Of a stretch of DNA of 64,000 bases, positions 1 through 7,843 are shown one piece after another. The DNA lies in NCBI RefSeq assembly GCF_049994905.1, contig NZ_CP188258.1, positions 1,550,001 through 1,614,000 of the forward strand, in the 5' to 3' direction. Position 1 is the stretch's first letter. Every line of letters starts with the position of its first letter. This stretch comes from Diaminobutyricibacter sp049994905. GTDB taxonomy: Bacteria > Actinomycetota > Actinomycetes > Actinomycetales > Microbacteriaceae. The notes beneath the pieces are model-generated. The model made no database searches, was not told the DNA's origin, and saw only the letters and a program-made list of their open reading frames with translations. A program made the translations under genes and the position numbers.

Positions 1-320
1 CCTCGCAGCTCGTCGTCGTGCACGACGAGCTCGACATCCCCTTCGACACCATGAAACTCAAATTCGGCGGCGGACACGGCGGCCACAACGGCGTTCGCGA
101 CGTCATCGCAGCCCTCGGCACCGGCGACTTCACCCGGGTGCGCGTGGGGGTCGGGCGCCCGCCGGGGCAGCAGGGCGCAGCCGACCATGTGCTGCGCGAG
201 TTCAGTTCGGCCGAGCGCAAGGTGCTCCCGAACGTCATCGCGGATGCGGCGGATGCGGTCGAGCAGATCGCCACCGACGGACTCACCGCGGCACAGCTGC
301 GCTTCCACACGTCGGCCTGA
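1..320 (+). CDS. pth: Peptidyl-tRNA hydrolase, C-terminal part (5' end outside window)
   Basis: Recycles tRNA by cleaving peptidyl-tRNA that drops off ribosomes. The reading frame is open from base 3. It shows the Pth signature VVHDELDIP followed by the glycine-rich KFGGGHGGHNGVRD stretch, then the C-terminal helical part ending TGA at 318-320. About 105 residues are visible of a family that is usually 185-200 long, so roughly the N-terminal half is missing because of the window edge, not because of a break. The stop codon lies inside a 32-bp tandem duplication (303-364). Pth directly upstream of mfd is a usual actinobacterial neighbourhood; here two genes lie between them. Confidence 0.95.
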   Translation, partial: SQLVVVHDELDIPFDTMKLKFGGGHGGHNGVRDVIAALGTGDFTRVRVGVGRPPGQQGAADHVLREFSSAERKVLPNVIADAADAVEQIATDGLTAAQLRFHTSA

Positions 321-364
321 GCGTCACGCCAGCGTTCCACACGTCGGCCTGAGCGTCACGCCAG
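303..364. repeat. 32-bp tandem duplication spanning the pth stop codon
   Basis: A 30-bp block beginning TTCCACACGTCGGCC and including the pth TGA occurs at 303-332 and again, identical, at 335-364, giving a period of 32 bp. It looks like a recent slippage or duplication event at the gene end. The second copy is outside the coding frame. Confidence 0.9.
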
Positions 365-407
365 GGCGGGCGATCCGGCGCGGGCGATCGTGCCCGGCCG
401 CTGTCGC

Positions 408-1061
408 TCAGGCGAGCGGCAGCGTCGCGCTGATCGCGATGCCGAAGCCCACGAACGAGACGAGTGGCGCGAGTACAGCGACGACGATCGCAACGATGCC
501 GTAGACACGCCCGCGGTTCTTCGCCGTAGCCACGATGCCCTGGATCAGTGCCCACAGTCCCAGCACTGTCCCGAAGAAGAGCAGGGCGAGGAACCCGATG
601 CTCAGGCCGCCCACGGTGCGTACCGCCTCGGGGGACAGGTTGCCCTGGTTGAGGGTGAAGCTGCCGGCCGTCGGGGTCGCGTACGGACCGATCGCTGCGC
701 CCAGGACGATGGAGAGCACGACGGACACGACGAACACGGCGATCGCGACGATCATCGCGACGAGACCGAGGGTTTTCGTCTTCGGCGCGTCGACCTGCTC
801 GCCGAAGCGGGGCTGCGCATAGCCGGCTGCGGGCTGCCCGTAGACGGGCGGCTGCTGGTAGACGGGAGGCTGCTGGTGGACGGGAGCCTGCTGCCCGTAG
901 CCCGGAATCCGCTCGCCGTAGGCCGGCGGCGCCTCGACAGGCGGGGCGGGCGGGGCCGGGGGAGCCGGGGGCGCGGGCGGTGCCTGCTGCTCGCCGTTCG
1001 AAACGGGTTCGGTCGGCGGACCGGACGGTACGTCCGGCTCCGGCGGCGGGAAATTCGTCAT
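408..1061 (-). CDS. Proline-rich N-terminus membrane protein, DUF4190-like
   Basis: Unknown function. The first ~90 residues are low-complexity Pro/Ala/Gln/Tyr, with repeated APPAPP blocks and PVYQQPPVYGQP-type repeats, typical of cytosolic tails of actinobacterial envelope proteins. Then come three hydrophobic segments, roughly at residues 96-124, 148-178 and 186-213, with no catalytic motif. This arrangement is common in DUF4190-type proteins next to housekeeping genes. It is convergent with pth and divergent from the hydrolase at 1240. No clear ribosome binding site is seen before the ATG; the start was chosen because the Pro-rich tail begins there. Confidence 0.75.
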   Translation of the reverse strand: MTNFPPPEPDVPSGPPTEPVSNGEQQAPPAPPAPPAPPAPPVEAPPAYGERIPGYGQQAPVHQQPPVYQQPPVYGQPAAGYAQPRFGEQVDAPKTKTLGLVAMIVAIAVFVVSVVLSIVLGAAIGPYATPTAGSFTLNQGNLSPEAVRTVGGLSIGFLALLFFGTVLGLWALIQGIVATAKNRGRVYGIVAIVVAVLAPLVSFVGFGIAISATLPLA

Positions 1062-1204
1062 GCGCTGTCTGCCCTGGCCTGATCGATGGTGTCGGCGTCG
1101 GAAGACGCCCCTGCCCAGAGGCTATTGGCAGACGCGCGTCGGGGCAATCATCGACTGTCACCCCATTCGGGGTGTTCTCGCATCCAAACCCGGGCTGGCT
1201 CTCG

Positions 1205-1229
1205 GTATCCTTCGAGTCTCGAAGGATAC
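1205..1229. promoter_or_regulatory. Perfect 12-bp inverted repeat, likely operator
   Basis: The arm GTATCCTTCGAG (1205-1216) is followed, after a single T, by its exact reverse complement (1218-1229). The element ends on the likely -10 box (TACTGT, 1227-1232) of the hydrolase gene, so a bound repressor would block RNA polymerase. The binding protein is unknown. A hairpin in the mRNA is less likely if the transcript is leaderless as proposed. Confidence 0.65.
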
Positions 1230-1239
1230 TGTGCTCGAC

Positions 1240-1941
1240 ATGAAGCTGTTCACGCGTGAGTGGGGCACCGGCGACCGTCACGCAGTACTGGTCCACGGGG
1301 TCATGTCGGATTCGAGGTGCTGGCGAACGGTCGGCCCTGCGCTCGCCGAGAAGGGGTACCGCGTCACGGCGGTCGATCTTCGCGGCCATGGCCACAGCCC
1401 GCGATCGCACGAATACACCGCGGAGCTGCTGGCCCAGGACATCGTCGACACCGTCGCGCCGAACCCCGAGATCCTGATGGGTCACTCGCTCGGCGGCCTC
1501 ACCGTCAGCCTCGCCGTCGAACGTCTCCAGCCCGACCGGGTTGTCTACGTCGACCCCGCCTTCGGTCCCGAACTGCCCTGGTGGCAGCGGATGCTCGCCC
1601 CGGCCTTCCTGCGCACCCTCGCCTGGGCGTCCGCTGAGGCGATCGCCCGCCGCAATCCCCGCTGGGACCCGGCCGATGTCGCCATCGAGGTCGAGACGAT
1701 GAAAGCGTACGACCGCGCGGTGATCCCGGTGCTCGTCGCACCCGGCTCGCTTCGGCCGCCGAAAACGATGCACGCGCCGTCACTCGTCGTGCTTGCGGAC
1801 AATTCGCACCTCGTGAAAGAGCACGTCGCAGACGGGCTCCGCGATCGCGGCTTCGAGGTGCGGGTCGTGGCAGGGGCCGGCCACACGGTGACCCGCGACG
1901 ACTTCCACGGCTTCATGAGGGCGATCGACGGCTGGGTCTGA
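1240..1941 (+). CDS. Alpha/beta hydrolase
   Basis: Cytosolic serine hydrolase of the alpha/beta fold; substrate unknown. The 233-aa protein has the oxyanion-region HG (VLVHGVMSD, ~17-25), the nucleophile elbow MGHSLGG with Ser83, and a C-terminal GAGHTV that supplies the catalytic His. The open frame runs upstream to 1060, but I start at the ATG at 1240 because a TACTGT -10 box lies 7 nt before it and homologous domains begin here; GTG 1231 is an alternative. It is transcribed singly towards mfd, behind a 25-bp palindrome. Confidence 0.85.
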   Translation: MKLFTREWGTGDRHAVLVHGVMSDSRCWRTVGPALAEKGYRVTAVDLRGHGHSPRSHEYTAELLAQDIVDTVAPNPEILMGHSLGGLTVSLAVERLQPDRVVYVDPAFGPELPWWQRMLAPAFLRTLAWASAEAIARRNPRWDPADVAIEVETMKAYDRAVIPVLVAPGSLRPPKTMHAPSLVVLADNSHLVKEHVADGLRDRGFEVRVVAGAGHTVTRDDFHGFMRAIDGWV

Positions 1942-1972
1942 CGCTGCCGGTCGACACGTCGGTGGTTCTCCG

Positions 1973-1978
1973 TAGACT
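1973..1978 (+). promoter_or_regulatory. -10 box TAGACT of mfd (leaderless)
   Basis: TAGACT ends exactly 6 nt before the GTG start of mfd, so the transcript is predicted to start at or next to the start codon with no Shine-Dalgarno sequence. Confidence 0.6.
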
Positions 1979-1984
1979 TGTCCG

Positions 1985-4900
1985 GTGATCCTTCAGGGCT
2001 TAATCGCGGCGCTTTCGCGCGCCTCCACGTTCGATGACGCCCTCGTGTTCGCGTCGCGCAACGCCGACTTCTCTCTCACCGACGGGTTGCGGGCGCCTTT
2101 GCTCGCGGGCCTTCTCGCGCGCCGGGCGCAGTCCGGGCTGCCGCAGGCGCTCCTCGTCATCACGGCGACCGGGCGGGAATCCGAGTCAGTGCGCGCCGCG
2201 CTCGCCAGCGTGGTTCCGAACGCCGAGATCATCGAGTTCCCGGCGTGGGAGACCCTGCCGCACGAACGACTGAGCCCGAGTGCCGAGATCGTCGGCAAGC
2301 GACTGCTCGCACTGCACCGCCTGGCCGAATGGCAGGCGGGCGACCGCGCGACGCCGATCATCGTGGTCGCGTCCGTGCGCGCCGCCCTGCAGCCTGTCGC
2401 CGACAACCTCACCGACTACAAGGCGATCGAGCTGGCGGCGGCCGGCCGGGGATTCGACCTGGGCGGGCTCGCCATGCAGTTGGTCGACCTCGCCTACTCA
2501 CGCGTCGACATGGTCACGCGACGCGGCGAGTTCGCCGTGCGCGGGGGAATCCTCGACGTGTTCCCGCCCACGGCCGAGCATCCGTATCGCGTCGACTTCT
2601 TCGGCGACGAGGTCGAGCAGATCCGCCCGTTCTCGGTCGCCGACCAGCGCTCCCTCCCCGACGAGATCGCCTCGGTGACGCTGCCCCCGAGCCGTGAACT
2701 CCTCCTCAGCGACTCCGTGCGGCAGCGCGCGCGGGAGATGGAGCACGAGTTCCCGAGCCTGGCCGGGATGCTGGCGAAGATCGCGGAGGGCATTCCGGTT
2801 GAGGGCATGGAGTCGCTGGCTCCGGCCCTGGTCGACCGGCTCGTTCCGATCACCCACTACCTTCCCGAGGGCGCCGCCATCGCCGTGCTGTCGCCGGAAC
2901 GTGTCGCGGGCCGGGCCATCAGCCTCGCCGAGACGAACCGCGAATTCCTCTCGGCGGCGTGGAGCGCTGCGACGGTCGGGGCGGCTGCCCCCATCGACCT
3001 CGCGGCCGGTGACTTCATGACGCTCGAGAAACTCCGCGAAAGCGTCCAGTTCTCCAGTCCTGGCGAACGCAACCCCGACCATCCGTGGTGGACGTTCAGC
3101 AGCTTCAACGCCGGAGAACTGCTGCCGGAACAGCGCGAAGTCGAGGAATACCTCACCGTGCGCATCGACGCCGAGGCCGTTCCGAGCTTCCAGGGGAACG
3201 TCGACGGCGCGATCGAGCATGTGGCTGCGCGACTGCGAGACGGATGGAGGGTGGCCGTCGTCGCCGAAGGCTCCGGCCTCGTGGAGCGGGCCGCCGACGT
3301 TCTCGCCGAGAAAGAACTCGCGGCACGGCTGGTGGAGGAGTACCCGGCGAATCCGGAGCCAGGCGTCGTCTACCTGCTGAAAGCATCCGTCGAGCACGGC
3401 TTCGAGCTCGCAGAGGCGAAGATCGCGCTGATGAGCGAGAGCGAGTTCTACGGTCGCACCGCCGGCTACGACACGCGACAGGTGAAGAAGCTCGCCACGC
3501 GACGCAAGAACGTGGTCGATCCGCTGCAGCTCAAGCCGGGCGACTACGTCGTGCACCAGACGCACGGCATCGGCCGGTTCGTCGAGCTCACTCAGCGTGA
3601 AGTGTCCAGTGGCGGCCGCAACGCCGTGAAGTCGAAACGCGAATACCTCCTGCTCGAATACGCGCCGTCCAAGCGCGGGTACCCGGGGGACAAGCTCTAT
3701 GTGCCGACCGACCAGCTCGACCTGCTGACCCGCTATGTCGGCGGTGAGGCTCCGGCTCTCAGCAAGATGGGCGGCAGCGACTGGTCGGCCGCGAAGGGGC
3801 GCGCCCGCAAGGCAGTGCGTGACATCGCAGTCGAACTGGTCAAGCTCTACTCGGCCCGCATGGCGAGCAAGGGCCATGCCTTCGGGCCGGACACGCCGTG
3901 GCAGCGCGAGCTCGAAGAGGCGTTCCCCTTCGCAGAGACACCCGACCAGCTGCAGACCATCGACGAAGTCAAAGCCGACATGGAGCGGCCGATCCCGATG
4001 GATCGCCTCATCTCGGGCGACGTCGGGTTCGGCAAGACCGAGATCGCGGTGCGCGCTGCGTTCAAGGCGGTCCAGGACGGCAAACAGGTCGTCATGCTCG
4101 TGCCGACGACGCTGCTCGTGAAGCAGCATTTCGAGACGTTCCAGGAACGTTTCGCCGGGTTCCCCATCCACCTGCGCGCTCTCAGCCGCTTCCAGTCCGA
4201 CCGCGAGGCGGCCGAAACACTGCGCGGTCTTGCCGACGGCACCGTCGACGTGGTCATCGGAACGCACCGGCTGCTCGCCGACGGCGTCACCGTCAAAGAC
4301 CTCGGCCTGGTCATCATCGACGAGGAGCAGCGCTTCGGTGTCGAACACAAGGATGCGCTCAAGAAGCTGAAGACCAACGTCGACATCCTGGCGATGAGTG
4401 CGACGCCCATCCCGCGAACGCTCGAGATGGCGGTGACGGGCATCCGCGAGATGTCGACGCTCGCGACGCCGCCGGAAGACCGGCATCCGATCCTCACGTT
4501 TGTCGGACCCTATTCGGAGCGCCAGGTCGCGGCCGCGATCCGCCGCGAACTCCTGCGCGAGGGCCAGGTGTTCTTCGTCCACAACCGGGTGGGAAGCATT
4601 TCGCGGGCCGCCGCGAAACTCGCGGAGTTGGTCCCAGAGGCCCGCATCGCTGTCGCGCACGGCCAGCTGCCGGAGCATGTTCTCGAACAGGTCGTCGTCG
4701 ACTTCTGGGAACGCAAGTTCGACGTGCTCGTGTCGACGACCATCATTGAGACCGGGCTCGACATCGCCAATGCGAACACGATCATCATCGACCGTGCCGA
4801 CAAGTACGGCCTGAGCCAGCTGCACCAGCTGCGCGGGCGCGTCGGTCGGGGACGCGAGCGGGCGTACGCCTACTTCCTCTGGGACGAGAACAAGCCGCTC

Positions 4901-5611
4901 ACCGAGACGGCGCACGACCGGCTGTCGACGATCGCAGCCAACAATGACCTCGGAAGCGGCATGCAGGTGGCGCTGAAAGACCTCGAGATCAGAGGAGCGG
5001 GCAACCTGCTGGGAGGAGAGCAGTCCGGTCACATCGCGGGCGTCGGGTTCGACCTCTACCTGAGGATGATCGGCGAAGCCGTCAGCACGTTCCGGGGCGA
5101 AGTCGCAGAAGGCCAGACCGAGTTGCGACTCGAGCTGCCGGTCGACGCGCACATTCCCGAAGACTACGTGGACAGCGAGAGGCTGCGTCTCGAGGCCTAC
5201 CAGAAGCTGTCGACGGCCAGCTCGCCCAGCGCCAAGGACGACCAGATCGGGCAGGTGCTCGAAGAACTGGTCGACCGCTACGGCGAGCCGCCCGAGCAGG
5301 TGCAGAACCTGATCGCGGTGTCTCGGCTCCGTCGCGCGGCCCAGCGGGCAGGTCTGGGCGAAGTCGTCGCGATGGGGTCGAACCTGCGTGTCGCGCCGGC
5401 CATCCTTCCCGATTCCCTGCAGGTGCGCCTCCAGCGCATGTATCCGGGTGCGAAGTACCACGCTGCGCCGAAGGTCGCCACGGTACCGCTGCCGCGCGTG
5501 AACGGGGAAGCGCTCGATGACGCAGACCTGATCGCGTGGGTCAGCTCGCTGCTCGGAGCGATCTTCCCGGTGTCGGAGCCTGCCGAAGCGGCTGAGGCGC
5601 CAGCGAATTAG
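1985..5611 (+). CDS. mfd: Transcription-repair coupling factor Mfd
   Basis: ATP-driven translocase that removes RNA polymerase stalled at lesions and recruits UvrA. At 1208 aa it is full length. In order: a UvrB-like N-terminal region (~1-490), the RNA polymerase-interacting CarD-like domain starting near KPGDYVVHQTHGIGRF (~517), RecG-like helicase domains with Walker A GFGKT (~680) and DEEQ (~778), and the C-terminal TRCF domain (~1045-1150). The GTG start has no Shine-Dalgarno but has TAGACT 6 nt upstream. Codon 6 is TTA, a very rare codon in this high-GC sequence. It converges with the PEBP fusion gene, leaving only 13 bp between the stops. Confidence 0.98.
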   Translation: MILQGLIAALSRASTFDDALVFASRNADFSLTDGLRAPLLAGLLARRAQSGLPQALLVITATGRESESVRAALASVVPNAEIIEFPAWETLPHERLSPSAEIVGKRLLALHRLAEWQAGDRATPIIVVASVRAALQPVADNLTDYKAIELAAAGRGFDLGGLAMQLVDLAYSRVDMVTRRGEFAVRGGILDVFPPTAEHPYRVDFFGDEVEQIRPFSVADQRSLPDEIASVTLPPSRELLLSDSVRQRAREMEHEFPSLAGMLAKIAEGIPVEGMESLAPALVDRLVPITHYLPEGAAIAVLSPERVAGRAISLAETNREFLSAAWSAATVGAAAPIDLAAGDFMTLEKLRESVQFSSPGERNPDHPWWTFSSFNAGELLPEQREVEEYLTVRIDAEAVPSFQGNVDGAIEHVAARLRDGWRVAVVAEGSGLVERAADVLAEKELAARLVEEYPANPEPGVVYLLKASVEHGFELAEAKIALMSESEFYGRTAGYDTRQVKKLATRRKNVVDPLQLKPGDYVVHQTHGIGRFVELTQREVSSGGRNAVKSKREYLLLEYAPSKRGYPGDKLYVPTDQLDLLTRYVGGEAPALSKMGGSDWSAAKGRARKAVRDIAVELVKLYSARMASKGHAFGPDTPWQRELEEAFPFAETPDQLQTIDEVKADMERPIPMDRLISGDVGFGKTEIAVRAAFKAVQDGKQVVMLVPTTLLVKQHFETFQERFAGFPIHLRALSRFQSDREAAETLRGLADGTVDVVIGTHRLLADGVTVKDLGLVIIDEEQRFGVEHKDALKKLKTNVDILAMSATPIPRTLEMAVTGIREMSTLATPPEDRHPILTFVGPYSERQVAAAIRRELLREGQVFFVHNRVGSISRAAAKLAELVPEARIAVAHGQLPEHVLEQVVVDFWERKFDVLVSTTIIETGLDIANANTIIIDRADKYGLSQLHQLRGRVGRGRERAYAYFLWDENKPLTETAHDRLSTIAANNDLGSGMQVALKDLEIRGAGNLLGGEQSGHIAGVGFDLYLRMIGEAVSTFRGEVAEGQTELRLELPVDAHIPEDYVDSERLRLEAYQKLSTASSPSAKDDQIGQVLEELVDRYGEPPEQVQNLIAVSRLRRAAQRAGLGEVVAMGSNLRVAPAILPDSLQVRLQRMYPGAKYHAAPKVATVPLPRVNGEALDDADLIAWVSSLLGAIFPVSEPAEAAEAPAN

Positions 5612-5624
5612 GTCGTGTCAGGAG

Positions 5625-7352
5625 TCACTGCACTTCGTAGGTGCCGTCGAGTCGGGCGCGTGCAATGACGTGGCCGCGCAACGCAGTGAGCGCGTCGTCG
5701 AGGTCGAAGCTCTCGGGCAGCCCGGGCCGGTAGTCGAGCGCGAAGAGCTGGAAGACATAGGAGTGCGGTCCGTGCGATCGCGGAGGCATGGGGCCGCCCC
5801 ACCCGCGGCGTCCGAGTGGGCCTTTGCCGTGCGTGAGCCCTGGGATCGGGCTGGGGTGGGTGAGGCCGTTCTCGGGTATCCCGGCCGATGACGGGTCGAT
5901 CCCGGCGGCGAGGGCATGGATGGCCGGTTTTCCGAAAGGCACGTCGGGGTCCTGAACGATGAGCACGAGTTCCACTGTTCCGGCCGGTGGCGTCGTCCAC
6001 GCGAGGGCAGGGGAGATGTTGGGGCGGAAAAGGCGGCCACGGTGGGAGGCGGGGATGGGTGCGCCGTGGTCGAAGGCGGGGCTCGTGAGCGTGAAGTCCT
6101 CGGGTGCCTGGAGGTCGGGACGCGCCCACACGAGCTTGTCGTCGCCGGCGCGGCGGTTGCGGAGGGCGACGCCGAAAGGGTTGGCGAACAGGGCCAGTGC
6201 TCCAAGCGACTGAGCGTGTGACCGGGTCGACATGCCCCAGACGATCGCGGCCACAACGATCAACACGGTGATCACTGCCAGTGCCACGCCGGCGGGATGT
6301 CCCATGTTGACAGTCCAGCCAACGCCGAACCGCTTGGGGACCAACAGCGCCGGATCTGCACGGTTGACGTAGATGGACCCTGCCTTCCAGAAGCGATCGT
6401 CGTCGGGCGCCTCAGGTCGAGGAGCGTCCGTCGCGCCAACATCTCCGGCCGAAACCGGGACTCCCGCGCGCGCAGCCACCGTTGCACGCCGATACCGCAC
6501 GATGAAAAGCACGATCACCGCCAGCAGGATCAGGGGGAGCACAAGGGTCGACACGATGATCACGGTCGGCGACGCCGGCGCGAGCCAGCCGACGACGGCG
6601 ACGCACGCGAATTCCAGGGCGATCAGAAAGGCGATCTGGCCCAGAAGCCCTTGCATGAGCGTGAGCTGGGCGACCGCGATTCGCGCCGATACTTCGGGAC
6701 TGTCCGATGCGACACCCCTGACGGGCCACCGCGGCATGAATGCCGCAAGCAGGAACAGCAGAGCCACAACGCCGATGCCCAACAGGATGGGGCCGACCAC
6801 CGACCAGATGGTCTTCGCAGCGAATCGGTCGGCGACGCCGTCGGCGTTCCAGTGCACGGCGATCGGATCGGGAAGGCTGTCGTAGATCGCCGCACCGATG
6901 ACGATCGCGGCCATGAGAACGACAACGGCCGCGACGTACCATCCCAGAGCGGGAGGGATCCGTCGTCGGTCGACAGAGGTGACCGTCGCCGTGAGCCGAA
7001 CGGGCAGGTCGTGGTACCAGTCGCCATCCCGTTTGGCGTGCTGGATGAGGCGGCGGCTCGTCAGGTAGACGACGAGGGTACCGACCAGCATCACCCCGAT
7101 CGGGAGAAGGGCCGCGGCCAGAGGCGCAGATGCCGCACCGAGGATGCCGACGAGAACGGCGACGAGCGTGACGACGACCATCCCGATGCGATAACGCTTC
7201 ACGGCCCGGATCACGACCGGCTCGCTGACACGCGTACTCGGGATGCTCACACCGAGCGGGATCGTCGGACGGGTGAGCCACGGCATGGCCCAGAACATCG
7301 CGCCGATGAGGATGACGATGAGCAGAGTGACGATGGTCACGATCCAGTTCAT
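5625..7352 (-). CDS. DUF1648/DUF5808 membrane protein fused to a PEBP (YbhB/YbcL-like) domain
   Basis: 575 aa made of two proteins that are usually separate. Residues 1-~375 form a multi-pass membrane module: an N-terminal hairpin, the DUF1648 box around LPDPIAVHWNADGVADRF (~159-176), several more membrane segments, and a DUF5808-like stretch near DDRFWKAGSIYVNRADPALL. Residues ~400-575 are a PEBP fold with RNRRAGDDKLVW, NISPALAW, VQDPDVP and GKGPLGRRGWGGPMPP motifs, preceded by the linker usual for free-standing actinobacterial YbhB proteins. No frameshift or stop separates the parts. ATGA overlap with the upstream GntR gene (7349-7352) shows it is the regulator's operon partner. Function unknown; the membrane half resembles SdpI-type immunity or transport proteins. 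Confidence 0.85.
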   Translation of the reverse strand: MNWIVTIVTLLIVILIGAMFWAMPWLTRPTIPLGVSIPSTRVSEPVVIRAVKRYRIGMVVVTLVAVLVGILGAASAPLAAALLPIGVMLVGTLVVYLTSRRLIQHAKRDGDWYHDLPVRLTATVTSVDRRRIPPALGWYVAAVVVLMAAIVIGAAIYDSLPDPIAVHWNADGVADRFAAKTIWSVVGPILLGIGVVALLFLLAAFMPRWPVRGVASDSPEVSARIAVAQLTLMQGLLGQIAFLIALEFACVAVVGWLAPASPTVIIVSTLVLPLILLAVIVLFIVRYRRATVAARAGVPVSAGDVGATDAPRPEAPDDDRFWKAGSIYVNRADPALLVPKRFGVGWTVNMGHPAGVALAVITVLIVVAAIVWGMSTRSHAQSLGALALFANPFGVALRNRRAGDDKLVWARPDLQAPEDFTLTSPAFDHGAPIPASHRGRLFRPNISPALAWTTPPAGTVELVLIVQDPDVPFGKPAIHALAAGIDPSSAGIPENGLTHPSPIPGLTHGKGPLGRRGWGGPMPPRSHGPHSYVFQLFALDYRPGLPESFDLDDALTALRGHVIARARLDGTYEVQ

Positions 7353-7777
7353 GAAGTTCTGTCTTTCGCTGGGTCCTGGTGGGAACGGGAACGGCGGGCG
7401 GAGAAGTCTTCGACGATCGCGGTGCTGTGCGCGACGATTTCACTGTCTGCGAGCCCTGCGGCGATGGCCTCTGCGAGCAACGTCGCCAGCCTCGCCGACC
7501 AGTCCGAGATGAACGCGTCGTCGGCCGGGGCGGTGCCGGGCCCGCGGGCGATGACCGATCCGGACTTGTGATTGGTGCGGATGATGCCTTCGTTGCGCAG
7601 CACGTCGTACGCCTTCGCGACGGTCGCAACGTTGATGCCGAAGTCCACCGCCAGCTGCCTGACCGAGGAGAGCTGGTCGCCGGGGGTGAGGTCGCCGCCG
7701 GCGACAGCCTCGACGACCCGGTCCCTGATCTGCTGGTAGATGGGCGTGGTCGACAGGGGATCGATCTCGATCTGCAT
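7349..7777 (-). CDS. GntR-family repressor, YtrA subfamily
   Basis: 142-aa transcription regulator with an N-terminal winged helix (IYQQIRDRVVEAVAGGDLTPGDQLSSVRQLA is represented by the PIYQQI and LSSVRQLA boxes, then INVATVAKAYDVL) and a short helical C-terminus, the YtrA layout that lacks a large ligand domain. YtrA-type repressors normally control the transporter or membrane gene they overlap, here the DUF1648-PEBP fusion. Shine-Dalgarno GGAGGG precedes the ATG. ATCTGT/ACAGAT half-sites at 7792-7827 cover the likely -10 (TATAGT on the minus strand), suggesting autoregulation. Confidence 0.92.
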   Translation of the reverse strand: MQIEIDPLSTTPIYQQIRDRVVEAVAGGDLTPGDQLSSVRQLAVDFGINVATVAKAYDVLRNEGIIRTNHKSGSVIARGPGTAPADDAFISDWSARLATLLAEAIAAGLADSEIVAHSTAIVEDFSARRSRSHQDPAKDRTS

Positions 7778-7800
7778 AGTGGTGCCCTCCCATCTGCTCC

Positions 7801-7818
7801 ATCTGTACTATAACAGAT
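7801..7818. promoter_or_regulatory. Candidate GntR operator overlapping the -10 region
   Basis: ATCTGT (7801-7806) and ACAGAT (7813-7818) form a perfect 6-6-6 inverted repeat whose centre reads TATAGT on the minus strand, a good -10. Extra half-sites lie at 7799 (CATCTGT) and 7822-7827 (ACAGAT). The position upstream of the gntR gene fits autoregulation. Confidence 0.6.
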
Positions 7819-7843
7819 GATACAGATTGCCGGAGTGCGCGGG

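Noticed and set aside
2498..5461. 987-aa open frame on the minus strand opposite mfd
   Set aside because: High-GC antisense shadow; its translation is His/Arg/Asp/Val-rich without any motif, while mfd on the plus strand is unmistakable.
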